Shown here: positions 43,767 to 52,508 of the stretch, one piece after another
How positions within the stretch are numbered: the stretch's first letter is position 1
Layout of the letters: the number at the start of each line of letters is the position of its first letter
Assembly (NCBI RefSeq): GCF_001866655.1
Contig: NZ_MLYR01000027.1
Span: 1 to 64,000 of the forward strand
Source of the DNA: Bacillus sp. MUM 116
GTDB taxonomy: Bacteria > Bacillota > Bacilli > Bacillales > Cytobacillaceae
Length of the DNA: 64,000 bases
Direction of reading: 5' to 3'
Program-made: the position numbers and the translations under genes
Notes under the pieces: generated by a model
The model's input: the letters and a program-made list of their open reading frames with translations, nothing else
What the model was told of the DNA's origin: nothing
The model's database searches: none

Positions 43767-44135
43767 TCATCCAAGGCTGATTAGACCTTCATAGTTTTTA
43801 AATATGGATGAATTGGTTTTAACACCCCGTTTGGACATCATTTGATTAAAGCGCAGAAGTTTTTCATTTAACTTCCTTCGAAGTCTTTCCCGCTCTTCAG
43901 GATCATCACATTTCCTCATCAGATCCTCAATTGTCGTCAATTCCCGGCGTAAGTGGCCCTCTTCTTCCGTATAACCTGAATTTTTCAACAGTTTATAGGC
44001 CATGCGTAATTCTTCCGGGACACCTGCGAGATCATCAATTGGCAGCGGCTTCCCATAACCAGGAAGATTATCAAATTCACCATTTTCATACGCTTTTTTA
44101 ATACGGTCTTCTGAGACAATATGAAACAAATCCAT
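43767..44135 (-). CDS. DUF1992 protein (DnaJ-homologue C28 conserved domain)
   Basis: The 122-residue protein has the DUF1992 signature: MDLFHIVSEDRIKKAYENGE followed by FDNLPGYGKPLPIDD and helices with LRMAYKLLKNSGYTEEE. The domain is annotated as part of DnaJ-like proteins, but no J domain is present here. Function unknown. GGAGG precedes the ATG. It is monocistronic, between a repeat array and a small gene on the other strand. Confidence 0.85.
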   Translation of the reverse strand: MDLFHIVSEDRIKKAYENGEFDNLPGYGKPLPIDDLAGVPEELRMAYKLLKNSGYTEEEGHLRRELTTIEDLMRKCDDPEERERLRRKLNEKLLRFNQMMSKRGVKTNSSIFKNYEGLISLG

Positions 44136-44269
44136 TGTTAAAGCCTCCTTTTTACCATACGTACTATGTAAAGTATATCAACTAATCTGCAATATGCATA
44201 TCAGCCCAATTGTAATGATTTATCCTTTTTGGGGGAATGCTACAAGCGAATACGAAAGGAGTGTTGAAT

Positions 44270-44428
44270 TTGGCACGTGGAGAACATTTCAATCATAAAA
44301 AGAAAAACCATCCAGGTGATTTTCCCAAAAACAGCCTTACTGCAAAGCATACTCGGGAAGTCATTGAAGATGAGGAATTAATCGTAACCCAGGAAGCATT
44401 CAAAAACCGAGTTGAGGAAGAAGAATAA
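44270..44428 (+). CDS. Small hydrophilic protein (52 residues)
   Basis: A TTG start at 44270 (MARGEHFNHKKKNHPGDFPK) is preceded by AAAGGAG eight bases upstream. The product ends EEE and has many charged residues and no membrane helix. Similar short MARG(E/K)-F-HKKK proteins occur in Bacillus genomes with no assigned role; a spore link is possible but unproven. A perfect terminator hairpin follows immediately, which supports it as a gene. Confidence 0.65.
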   Translation: MARGEHFNHKKKNHPGDFPKNSLTAKHTREVIEDEELIVTQEAFKNRVEEEE

Positions 44429-44455
44429 AAGCGTGAGGCTATCCTCACGCTTTTT
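44427..44455. terminator. Bidirectional terminator between the small gene and hutH
   Basis: AAAAGCGTGAGG and CCTCACGCTTTTT around a four-base loop; a perfect stem with T runs on both strands. Confidence 0.88.
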
Positions 44456-44459
44456 AGTA

Positions 44460-45971
44460 TTATAATGCAACTTGTTGAGTTAATTCAGCAAAATCCATTG
44501 TTTTTAGAACTTCTGCTGCTTTTTCAATATCCTTCGAGAAGACACGGTCCTTTGTAATAGAAGGAACAGACTCTCTTCCTTTATCATATAATCTTCTTGT
44601 TTGAGTTGCCATTTTATCAACGCCGCGGTATTCTACAGCCTGCATTGCACAAATAAATTCAATCGCAAGAACTCTTCTTGCATTTTGAATAATTTGATGT
44701 GCATGTCTGGAAGCAATGGTTCCCATACTTACGTGATCTTCTTGGTTTGCAGAAGATGGGATCGAATCCACACTTGCAGGGTGTGCCAATGTCTTATTTT
44801 CAGATACAAGTGCCGCCGCAACATATTGCATAATCATCGCACCGGACTGTAAGCCTGGTTCAGGACTTAAGAATGGCGGAAGATCATTCAATTGCGGATT
44901 GATTAGTCTTTCAATACGGCGTTCTGAAATATTGGCCATTTCCGCAACCGCAATCTTCATAAAGTCCATTGCAAATGCAATTGGCTGACCGTGGAAGTTA
45001 CCGCCTGAAATAACTTTATCGCCATCATCAAAAATTAATGGATTGTCTGTAGCCGCATTCATTTCAATTTCTAATTTTTCTTTCACATAATCAAGTGCCT
45101 GCCAAGAAGCTCCATGAACCTGCGGGATACAGCGGAGTGAATAAGCATCTTGTACACGAAGTTCACCTTGTTGTGTAGTCAGTAAGCTGTCACTTAAATA
45201 GCTGCGGATTCTTGCAGCTGTGTCGATTTGCTGCTGATAGCCGCGGGCAACATGAATATCTTCATCAAATGCATCGATGATTCCAGTTAGTCCTTCAATC
45301 GTCATTGAAGAAATCAGTTCACTTTCAAAGGCAAGTTGTTCTGCTTCTAGGTAGCCGACAACGCCCATTGCTGTCATCGCCTGTGTTCCATTGATGATTC
45401 CTAGTCCTTCTTTTGCTTCTAAAGTAATTGGTGTAAGTCCTTCAATTTGGAAGGCTCTTAGTGAATCCATGCGGTTTCCTTGATAAAATACCTCACCCTC
45501 ACCAACAAGTACTAATGCTAAGTGGGATAGCGGCGCTAAATCTCCACTTGCACCAAGTGAACCTTGCTGTGGAATAACAGGAACAATGTCGTGATTGACT
45601 AGCTTCAATAATGTTTCAATAACAACTGGACGAACCCCTGAAAAACCTTTTAATAGTGCATTTGCACGGAGAAGAACCATCGCTTTTGCGACATCTTCAG
45701 GGAATGGTTCGCCGACACCGCATGCATGAGAACGGATTAAGTTTAACTGAAGGTCTTGAACATCATTTTGGTCGATTAATACATCACTAAATTTACCAAA
45801 ACCAGTTGTAATCCCGTAGATAACTTTCGATTGAGAAACAATGCGATCTACTGCTTCCCTGCTCTTTTTAACTGCTACCATGCTTTTTTCTGATGCTTGA
45901 ACCTTTTGACCACCGTATAGTACTTCTTTCATTTCTTTTAATGTTAATCCTTGGCCAGTTAATGTAATCAT
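44460..45971 (-). CDS. hutH: Histidine ammonia-lyase
   Basis: The 503-residue enzyme converts histidine to urocanate and ammonia. The MIO prosthetic group forms from Ala-Ser-Gly in [14 protein letters not shown] (residue about 142). [21 protein letters not shown] and the C-terminal [13 protein letters not shown] are all conserved. No hutU, hutI or hutG gene lies in the window, so it is an isolated member of the pathway. A sigma-A promoter, a 25-codon leader peptide and a terminator hairpin lie upstream, which suggests attenuation. GAGGAG precedes the ATG. Confidence 0.95.
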   Translation of the reverse strand: MITLTGQGLTLKEMKEVLYGGQKVQASEKSMVAVKKSREAVDRIVSQSKVIYGITTGFGKFSDVLIDQNDVQDLQLNLIRSHACGVGEPFPEDVAKAMVLLRANALLKGFSGVRPVVIETLLKLVNHDIVPVIPQQGSLGASGDLAPLSHLALVLVGEGEVFYQGNRMDSLRAFQIEGLTPITLEAKEGLGIINGTQAMTAMGVVGYLEAEQLAFESELISSMTIEGLTGIIDAFDEDIHVARGYQQQIDTAARIRSYLSDSLLTTQQGELRVQDAYSLRCIPQVHGASWQALDYVKEKLEIEMNAATDNPLIFDDGDKVISGGNFHGQPIAFAMDFMKIAVAEMANISERRIERLINPQLNDLPPFLSPEPGLQSGAMIMQYVAAALVSENKTLAHPASVDSIPSSANQEDHVSMGTIASRHAHQIIQNARRVLAIEFICAMQAVEYRGVDKMATQTRRLYDKGRESVPSITKDRVFSKDIEKAAEVLKTMDFAELTQQVAL

Positions 45972-46007
45972 TTATTATCTCTCCTCTACCACTTTAGTTA
46001 AATAAAG

Positions 46008-46054
46008 AAAGAGGCTGGAATCCTGTTTACTTAGTTTAGGAGTCCAGCCTCTTT
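46008..46054 (-). terminator. hutH leader terminator (attenuator) hairpin
   Basis: AAAGAGGCTGGA and TCCAGCCTCTTT form a perfect 12-base stem with inner TCCT/AGGA pairs, 37 bases before the hutH ATG. CTTTATTTAACT follows on the minus strand. The leader-peptide stop codon lies in the loop. Confidence 0.7.
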
Positions 46055-46108
46055 AATAATCTTAATGGAATATTTAATTTTAATATTTGGATGTATAAAC
46101 CGTCTCAT
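46031..46108 (-). CDS. hutH leader peptide (25 residues)
   Basis: A 25-codon frame beginning MRRFIHPNIKIKYSIKIIK and ending AGLLN has AAGGAG ten bases upstream of its ATG. It ends inside the loop of the attenuator hairpin. The peptide is rich in Ile and Lys with a single His, so classic histidine attenuation is not obvious; translation could instead control the hairpin through another amino acid or an RNA-binding protein such as HutP. Position and ribosome site are seen; the role is inferred. Confidence 0.5.
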   Translation of the reverse strand: MRRFIHPNIKIKYSIKIIKEAGLLN

Positions 46109-46159
46109 TTGTCTCAATCTCCTTAAAAAAATATAAATATTCCTATTGCTATGATAATT

Positions 46160-46189
46160 ATTGTATGCGATGGAATCTCTTGTTGTCAA
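46160..46189 (-). promoter_or_regulatory. hutH sigma-A promoter
   Basis: TTGACA (46184-46189) and TACAAT (46160-46165) on the minus strand, spacer 18. Start near 46153 gives a leader of about 180 bases. Confidence 0.7.
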
Positions 46190-46364
46190 CAAAATTTTCA
46201 GAATTTTAGCACGATAATACTTTACCACAATAACAAATGAAAGGTGACCTAATTTAACCTTGCAATTATTTATTTAAACACATTTGTTTTATTACTCTTT
46301 CACTAGATAATAATGTATAAAACATGATACATTTAATATAAAACCGTAATGAAAGGGGTTTATT

Positions 46365-48068
46365 ATGTTCAATATTGGGCAGCTGCGTCCAGAAAACTCC
46401 TTTACTTTAGTTGGACCGGATATAACTTTAATACAAATAAAAAACAAACTTTTAGAGTATGATTATGTTGTTGTCTCAGGAAATAACTACTACACGATTG
46501 CAAATAGTGAGTATAGCTTTATAGCATTGGCGGAGGATTCGTTACCTGTAATCGAATGGGTTGATAAAGTAAACTGGCTCCCTTCCACTGTCTCTACAAG
46601 TTTTGAACTTTCTACATCTAAAATAGATTGGAGACGGCCAGTCCTGATTCAGAATCATGATAAAGAGGAGATTTTTGGGGTTTTAACGGCTCATCAATGG
46701 ATTCAATACCTAGATGGGGAAAACAAAAAGGTATCCGCTTACTTTAATACATTAGCGGAAACAATTAATGATGCAGTCACCGCTGTAGATCAAGAAGGTA
46801 CGGTTATTTGCTGGAATTCCGTAGCAGAGGGTACCTATAAAATTAAACGCGAAAATATCCTTGGGCAAAAGATTGGAGAGCATTTTAATGCAGAATCCCT
46901 AATATTGCACCATATTTTAAATGAAGGGCGTACTGTTCGCGGGGCTTATCACCGCCCTAATCATGATACCCACGTGCTGATTAACGCTTCTCCCATTATT
47001 AAAGAGAATATCATTATTGGGGGGATCGCAATTGAACGCGATATTACTGGATTCGTCCGATTAAATGAGGAACTGGATTCTTCGGTGCCATCGCTTATCC
47101 ACCAAGACAATCCTTTTGATTCAATCATTGGTGTTAGTCCAGAAATTCAACAAGCATTACAAATTGCACAAAAAGTTGCCTCTGCAGAGATACCCGTCCT
47201 TTTAACTGGAGAACCTGGTTCTGGAAAAGAAATGTTAGCACAGGCGATCCATTATGGAGGCTCAAGAAACACCGGACCTTTTGTTTCTGTGAATTGCTCA
47301 ACGATTCCTTCAGGTCTTTTAGAGGCTGAATTATTCGGATATCAAGAAGGGGTTTTTACATCTGATAGGAAAACTTGGCAAGCCGGTAAAATTGAACAAG
47401 CATGTAACGGAACTTTGTTTCTTGAAGAAATTGACAAAATGCCACTCGATATTCAAGAAAAATTCCTCAACTACTTGGAGCAACAATCCTTTTATCGAGT
47501 AGGCGGAACGGAATTGATTACGACAAAAATACGGGTGATTGCCTCTACTTCTCAGCCATTAGAGGCGATGGCAAAGGCTGGGGAATTTAACGAAGCCCTT
47601 TATTACCGTTTAACTGTAATCACAATCGATATTCCTCCTTTACGTAATAGAAAAGAGGATATTATGAAACTTGTTCTACAATTTGTACAGGAATTTAGTT
47701 CTAAGTATAAGAAACCTATTCCGGAGATTAATCCCAAGGTTATGACTATATTGATGAATTATGATTGGCCGGGAAATGTTCGTGAGCTTCGAAATGTTGT
47801 GGAACGTTTTATTATACTAAATGATGAAAATATAATTACACTTAATCATCTTCCTAAAAATATAATGAATACTTTTTCTGAAAGCAACAGCAATGTTCCA
47901 GGCAAGAGAGAAGCCACATTAAAGGAACTTGCACCTATAAAAGATGAAGCATCGATGATTGAAGAAGCTTTACGCAAAACTTATGGAAACAAGAGTGCCG
48001 CAGCCAAATTACTCGGTATATCCAGAGGAACACTATATAATAAAATTAAAGAGTATGGGTTAAACTAA
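46365..48068 (+). CDS. Sigma-54-type AAA+ regulator with degenerate GAFTGA loop
   Basis: The 567-residue protein has an N-terminal sensory part (residues 1-130), a PAS domain (about 130-225, SDAVTAVDQEGTVICWNS-like core), an AAA+ domain (about 250-480) and a Fis-type C-terminal helix-turn-helix (NKSAAAKLLGISRGTLYNKI). Walker A reads GEPGSGKE and Walker B GTLFLEEID. The loop normally GAFTGA reads GVFTSD, so contact with sigma-54 is doubtful; the regulator may work with sigma-70 RNA polymerase. It sits between hutH and the proline catabolic genes and probably controls one or both. Confidence 0.85.
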   Translation: MFNIGQLRPENSFTLVGPDITLIQIKNKLLEYDYVVVSGNNYYTIANSEYSFIALAEDSLPVIEWVDKVNWLPSTVSTSFELSTSKIDWRRPVLIQNHDKEEIFGVLTAHQWIQYLDGENKKVSAYFNTLAETINDAVTAVDQEGTVICWNSVAEGTYKIKRENILGQKIGEHFNAESLILHHILNEGRTVRGAYHRPNHDTHVLINASPIIKENIIIGGIAIERDITGFVRLNEELDSSVPSLIHQDNPFDSIIGVSPEIQQALQIAQKVASAEIPVLLTGEPGSGKEMLAQAIHYGGSRNTGPFVSVNCSTIPSGLLEAELFGYQEGVFTSDRKTWQAGKIEQACNGTLFLEEIDKMPLDIQEKFLNYLEQQSFYRVGGTELITTKIRVIASTSQPLEAMAKAGEFNEALYYRLTVITIDIPPLRNRKEDIMKLVLQFVQEFSSKYKKPIPEINPKVMTILMNYDWPGNVRELRNVVERFIILNDENIITLNHLPKNIMNTFSESNSNVPGKREATLKELAPIKDEASMIEEALRKTYGNKSAAAKLLGISRGTLYNKIKEYGLN

Positions 48069-48119
48069 GATTCAGGAGTAAAAAATAGTAACACTATTAA
48101 AAGAGATTTCCACTTCCTT

Positions 48120-48147
48120 GGCCGATGTTCCTAGTAGCGCATCGGCC
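48120..48147 (+). terminator. Hairpin after the AAA+ regulator
   Basis: GGCCGATG and CATCGGCC form a perfect 8-base stem with a 12-base loop about 50 bases after the stop codon. The T run is weak. Confidence 0.5.
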
Positions 48148-48195
48148 ATTATTCATTCCTGCTGCTTATATAAATGAGAAGATTAAGGAAAAAGT

Positions 48196-48233
48196 AAAAG
48201 GGCGCTCTCTTTTTCAGAAAAGCGCCCTTTTAA
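48196..48233. terminator. Bidirectional terminator between regulator and proline dehydrogenase
   Basis: AAAAGGGCGCT and AGCGCCCTTTT form a perfect stem with A and T runs, shared by the convergent genes. Confidence 0.8.
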
Positions 48234-48243
48234 TGAAGCTAAA

Positions 48244-49224
48244 TTACTTCCTTTTTTTATTGTTCTTAGTTAGTCTGCCCATTAAAAATGCCCCTGCAGC
48301 CAAGCCAACCATTGTGTTGGTTTTTTTGTTGAATACTTGTTTAGCAACAAGATTTAAGTTTTGCGGTCTTTCAGCAAGACGGCGCATAAAATAACCGTAC
48401 CAGTCTTTACCGAAAGGCACATAGGTACAGAATTTGTATCCTTCATTTGCTAATTTCAGCTGAAGGTCTTTTCTAAACCCATATAGCATTTGGAATTCAA
48501 ATTTATCATTTGGAATATCATGCTTTTTAACAAATTGTTTCACATGGTTAATGATTTTATGATCATGTGTCGCAATGGATGTAAATTTTCCATTTAATAA
48601 ATGCCATTCAATTAGCTTAATAAAGTTTTTATCGATCTCTTTCTTATCCTGGTAGGCATAATGTTCCGGTTCTTTATAGGCACCTTTTACAATACGGAGA
48701 CGATAATTTTTATATTTTTCAAGATTTTCTTTGGCATTGAGGAAATATGCCTGAATCACCGTACCAACATTATCATATTCCAACGATAATTCATCTAAAA
48801 TATCAAAAGAAGGCTGTAAATGTCCATAATCCTCCATATCAAAATTAACAAAAATGCTATAATTGCTAGCTTGATGAACGATTTCTTTAAGATTTTCCAA
48901 ACAGAAATTGTAATCAATATCTAAACCTAATTGTGTTGGTTTTAAAGAGATGTGTGCATCTACGTTATTCTTATGAATCGCTTCGATGACCTTTAAAATT
49001 TGGTCTCTTGCGGCGATCGCCTCTTCCTTTTTAAAGACAAACTCTCCCAAGTTATCGACCGTGCAAGAGATTCCATTTGCGTTAAGCTCTTTAATGCTTT
49101 TAATCGTTTCTTCAATATTCGTACCTGCAACAACACTTTGTGCCCCTAATTTCAATCCATACTTTTTAGCCGCGCTATTAAGAAATTGGTTTTGGGATAA
49201 TCCCATAAAAATATCCTTTAACAT
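48244..49224 (-). CDS. Proline dehydrogenase, copy 1 (with C-terminal hydrophobic tail)
   Basis: The 326-residue monofunctional proline dehydrogenase oxidises proline to pyrroline-5-carboxylate with FAD. It has LKPTQLGLDID, RIVKGAYKEP, ATHDHKIINH, FQMLYGFRKDLQLKL and YFMRRLAERPQN, all of the PutA/PRODH barrel. The C-terminus carries an extra hydrophobic stretch (MVGLAAGAFLMGRL) and a basic tail absent from copy 2, which may tether it to the membrane. The start at 49224 has AAGGAG eight bases upstream. Downstream of the small 51-residue gene and copy 2. Confidence 0.9.
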   Translation of the reverse strand: MLKDIFMGLSQNQFLNSAAKKYGLKLGAQSVVAGTNIEETIKSIKELNANGISCTVDNLGEFVFKKEEAIAARDQILKVIEAIHKNNVDAHISLKPTQLGLDIDYNFCLENLKEIVHQASNYSIFVNFDMEDYGHLQPSFDILDELSLEYDNVGTVIQAYFLNAKENLEKYKNYRLRIVKGAYKEPEHYAYQDKKEIDKNFIKLIEWHLLNGKFTSIATHDHKIINHVKQFVKKHDIPNDKFEFQMLYGFRKDLQLKLANEGYKFCTYVPFGKDWYGYFMRRLAERPQNLNLVAKQVFNKKTNTMVGLAAGAFLMGRLTKNNKKRK

Positions 49225-49292
49225 CACCATTGCTCCTTCTTGTTGTTATATACTAGGGTATCACTTTCAACAAATTATACTTTAATCATATT

Positions 49293-49448
49293 TTAGTAGG
49301 ATTCAACTAAATAAGAATCATTAAAATAAACAACATTTGAAAGGATTTTATAACCTTGAATTCTCCTGAAAGCCTCATTTGCTTCTTTTTCAGTGTCAAA
49401 CTCAAACATTTGGATGTTGTTCTTTGTATAAGCAGTAATGACCCACAC
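49293..49448 (-). CDS. Small protein (51 residues) between two proline dehydrogenase genes
   Basis: A GTG start at 49448 with GGAGG upstream opens a 51-codon frame starting MWVITAYTKNNIQMFEFDTE and ending YFNDSYLVESY. It is soluble and acidic, with an F-E-F-D pattern and a helix EKEANEAFRRIQGYKILS. Similar short proteins are found in Bacillus genomes, but no function is assigned. The location in a proline catabolic cluster suggests a related role or simple co-transcription. Confidence 0.65.
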   Translation of the reverse strand: MWVITAYTKNNIQMFEFDTEKEANEAFRRIQGYKILSNVVYFNDSYLVESY

Positions 49449-49500
49449 GAAATAATCCTCCAATAATTTTTTGTTAGAGTGTTTTGATCATTTTCAAGTA

Positions 49501-50415
49501 TTACTTAGAAAAGAGTCCCTTAAGAGCAAAAGCTACATTTTGTGGTCTTTCTGCTAACCGGCGCATAAAATACCCAAACCAATCATTGCCAAAAGGAATG
49601 TAAACGCGCATTTTATATCCTTCCTTTACCAAACTCAACTGCATGTCCGTTCTAAATCCATATAACATCTGAAATTCAAATTGGTCACGTGGTATATGAT
49701 GTGTTTGAGCGAATTCTTTTACTTTGGCAATGATCTGATGATCATGGGAAGCAACCGCCGTATAGCTTCCGCTTAGCAAATGCTCTTTAATAATTCTCAA
49801 GTAATTTTCATCTACTTCTTTTTTCTCTTGGTAAGCGACTTCAGGAGACTCTTTATAAGCTCCTTTAACTAAACGAAGAGGAATTCCTTTTAACTCTTTC
49901 ACATCTTGTTCAGCTCGAAATAGATAAGCTTGAATTACGGTTCCTACATTGTCATACGTTTGACGCAGTTCTCTCAGGATATCTAACGTGATTTGACAAT
50001 GTGCATGATCTTCCATATCAATTCGGACGAAATTATTGTTCTCCTTGGCTGTCTCAAGAATTCGGCGCATATTTTTAACACAAAAATCCCGATCAATATC
50101 GAGCCCAAGCTGGGTCATTTTAACTGATAAATTACTATTTACCCCGGCGCTAGCGATGGCTTGTAACGTTCTAACATTATATTCGGTTGCTTCGGTTGCT
50201 TCTTCTTTGCTAAAAACGAATTCCCCTAAATGATCCAGTGTACAATCCAAGCCTTTACTATTTAATTCCCGAACCTTTTTAATGGCACTTTCAATCGTAT
50301 CTCCCGCAACAACCTGAGAAGCTCCAAATCGAAGTCCCCACTTTTTAGCTGCCTTATTTAACCCTTTACTTTGTGAAGCATAAAGGAACACATTTTTTGA
50401 AACCTCTGCTAACAT
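49501..50415 (-). CDS. Proline dehydrogenase, copy 2
   Basis: The 304-residue protein is a second monofunctional proline dehydrogenase with VKMTQLGLDIDRDF, RLVKGAYKESPEVAYQEKKE, ASHDHQIIAKV, FQMLYGFRTDMQLSL and YFMRRLAERPQN. It is about 55-60 percent similar by eye to copy 1 and of standard length for Bacillus PutB/FadM types. It lies about 85 bases after the P5C dehydrogenase gene, on the same strand, with a hairpin between. The two copies could be expressed under different conditions. Confidence 0.92.
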   Translation of the reverse strand: MLAEVSKNVFLYASQSKGLNKAAKKWGLRFGASQVVAGDTIESAIKKVRELNSKGLDCTLDHLGEFVFSKEEATEATEYNVRTLQAIASAGVNSNLSVKMTQLGLDIDRDFCVKNMRRILETAKENNNFVRIDMEDHAHCQITLDILRELRQTYDNVGTVIQAYLFRAEQDVKELKGIPLRLVKGAYKESPEVAYQEKKEVDENYLRIIKEHLLSGSYTAVASHDHQIIAKVKEFAQTHHIPRDQFEFQMLYGFRTDMQLSLVKEGYKMRVYIPFGNDWFGYFMRRLAERPQNVAFALKGLFSK

Positions 50416-50468
50416 GAATTCTCCCTCCTAGATGATATGTTGCTGTGTAAGGGTGTTACTATTTTAAT

Positions 50469-50495
50469 AGAGGGCAACGTAAAAAGTTGCCCTCT
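50469..50495 (-). terminator. Hairpin between P5C dehydrogenase and proline dehydrogenase copy 2
   Basis: AGAGGGCAAC and GTTGCCCTCT form a perfect 10-base stem with a 7-base loop. Only a weak T run follows on the minus strand, so it may attenuate or stabilise rather than stop the mRNA. Confidence 0.6.
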
Positions 50496-50501
50496 CTCTC
50501 C

Positions 50502-52070
50502 TTAAAGTGTTTCGCTCGTTGTTTTTGCTTGCATATGCAGAATCAAATAATCAGGTCCCCCTGCCTTTGAATCTGTTCCTGACATATTAAACCCGCCAAA
50601 CGGTTGGTATCCCACGATCGCTCCCGTACATCCGCGGTTGAAATAAAGATTTCCCACATGGAATTCTTCCTTTGCCCGCTCGACATGGTCAGGATTGTTC
50701 GTAATTAAGGCCCCAGTTAAGCCGTAATCTGTGTTATTCGCTATTTCCAACAAATGATCAAAATCACGTGCTTTACAGAAGGCTAAAACAGGCCCAAAGA
50801 TTTCTTCTTGCATGAGACGTGCTTTTTCATCTACATCTGCAAAGATGGTTGGTTGAATAAAATACCCTTTGGAGTCATCTCCTTCTCCGCCTGTTACTAA
50901 TCGGCCTTCTTCTTTTCCAATTTCGATATATTTTCTAATTTTGTTATAAGAAGCTTGATCAATAACTGGTCCCATGTACGTACTAACATCCTCCGGATTC
51001 CCCACAGTTAACGTCTTTGTTAGAGCTACTGCTTTTTCCAGTACTTCCTCGTATACATCCTGGTGTACGACCGCACGGGAACCAGCTGAACATTTTTGCC
51101 CTGAGAAACCGAATGCTGAATAAACAATGGAAGAGGCCGCTAAATCTAAATCAGCATCTTTATCTACAACGACTGTGTCTTTTCCGCCCATTTCAGCAAT
51201 GACACGCTTTAACCAAATTTGCCCTGGCTGTACTTTTGCAGCACGCTCATAAATTCGGCAGCCAACCTCACGAGAACCAGTAAACGAGACAAAGCGTGTT
51301 TTAGGATGATCCACTAGATAATCACCGACTTCTGCGCCGCTTCCCGGAATAAAGTTAAGCACACCTTGAGGAAGACCTGCTTCTTTCATTACTTCCACAA
51401 ATTTCGCTGCCACTATAGGTGTATTGTTTGCCGGCTTTAGAAGAATGGTGTTTCCAGCAACCATCGCTGCCGCTGCTGTTCCTGCCATAATGGCTAATGG
51501 AAAGTTAAATGGAGAAATAATGATTCCAACACCAAGTGGAACATAATTAAAGTTGTTAACTTCTCCTTTACGGCTTTGAACCGGCACTCCGTCTTTTAAC
51601 TGCAGCATTTGACGTGCGTAAAACTCAAGAAAATCAATCGCTTCTGCAGTATCTGCGTCTGCTTCTCTCCAAGGCTTTCCAGCCTCTTTAACGAGATAAC
51701 TTGAAAACTCATGTTTGCGGCGGCGAATGATATCCGCTGCACGGAATAAAACGTTTGCACGTACTTCCGGATTTTCTTTTTTCCATGTATGGAAGGCAGT
51801 TAGTGCAGCTTGCATCGCTTTTTCAGCTAATTCTTTATTCGCTTTTGAAACCCGGCCAATAACTTCTTCCTTATTGGCTGGATTAATGGATACAATTTGT
51901 TCATCCGTTGTAATCAATTCATCTCCAATGATAAGCGGATACTCTTTTCCTAACTCTGATTGCACAGTTTCTAACGCTTTTTCAAAATCTCTTTTATTTT
52001 CCTCCAGTGTAAAATCGGTAAATGGTTCATGTTTATATGGGGCAATTGTATTCTTATATTCTGTAATCAT
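50502..52070 (-). CDS. rocA: L-glutamate gamma-semialdehyde (P5C) dehydrogenase
   Basis: The 522-residue aldehyde dehydrogenase completes proline degradation by oxidising glutamate semialdehyde to glutamate with NAD. It carries the catalytic Cys in [14 protein letters not shown] and the general-base Glu in VIAEMGGKD, with FTGSREVG and the [11 protein letters not shown] motif. Length and motifs match Bacillus RocA/PutC. GGGAGAGG precedes the ATG. It leads a minus-strand cluster with both proline dehydrogenases; a tandem CAC(Y)TTT-type repeat lies upstream. Confidence 0.93.
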   Translation of the reverse strand: MITEYKNTIAPYKHEPFTDFTLEENKRDFEKALETVQSELGKEYPLIIGDELITTDEQIVSINPANKEEVIGRVSKANKELAEKAMQAALTAFHTWKKENPEVRANVLFRAADIIRRRKHEFSSYLVKEAGKPWREADADTAEAIDFLEFYARQMLQLKDGVPVQSRKGEVNNFNYVPLGVGIIISPFNFPLAIMAGTAAAAMVAGNTILLKPANNTPIVAAKFVEVMKEAGLPQGVLNFIPGSGAEVGDYLVDHPKTRFVSFTGSREVGCRIYERAAKVQPGQIWLKRVIAEMGGKDTVVVDKDADLDLAASSIVYSAFGFSGQKCSAGSRAVVHQDVYEEVLEKAVALTKTLTVGNPEDVSTYMGPVIDQASYNKIRKYIEIGKEEGRLVTGGEGDDSKGYFIQPTIFADVDEKARLMQEEIFGPVLAFCKARDFDHLLEIANNTDYGLTGALITNNPDHVERAKEEFHVGNLYFNRGCTGAIVGYQPFGGFNMSGTDSKAGGPDYLILHMQAKTTSETL

Positions 52071-52508
52071 TTGATCCTCTCCCTTTTTAAAAAATTATTA
52101 ATATACTTAATTTTCAAATTCAATACAGATACATTATAAACACCTTTTTACACTTTTGTATATATTTTTTTAAAATTTTATCACTTTAAACACTTATGTA
52201 TATTTTTAGAAAACTATAATACACATTTTTGTTCATAAATTAAAGTTAATTGGGTATATTTGAAAGAATTTCAAAAAATCAATTAAAAACGGTTGATGAT
52301 GCATGTCCCACTCCTCCTCAAAAAAATCTATTACCCCAAAAAATGAAAAGGGGATCATTTCTAAATAAAGAAACAGTTATTGAAAACCCTTTCAAATAAT
52401 TACCCAATTAAAAACAACAGGATATTTCAGAGAATTATAAATTTATAGTCCTCTTATATGAACACATAAACAGAGTTACAGAAAGGATTAAAAATTCGTC
52501 ATATTACA
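52071..52508. other. Gene-free AT-rich region between rocA and the permease
   Basis: No gene or known RNA was recognised. It contains an imperfect direct repeat of about 28 bases: CACCTTTTTACACTTTTGTA near 52141 and CACTTTAAACACTTATGTAT near 52182, 41 bases apart. Nothing resembling a sigma-54 promoter (GG-N10-GC) was found in it. Confidence 0.5.

Noticed and set aside
52071-52508. Sigma-54 promoter for the proline operon or permease
   Set aside because: No TGGCAC-N5-TTGC-like element with GG and GC ten bases apart was seen on either strand.
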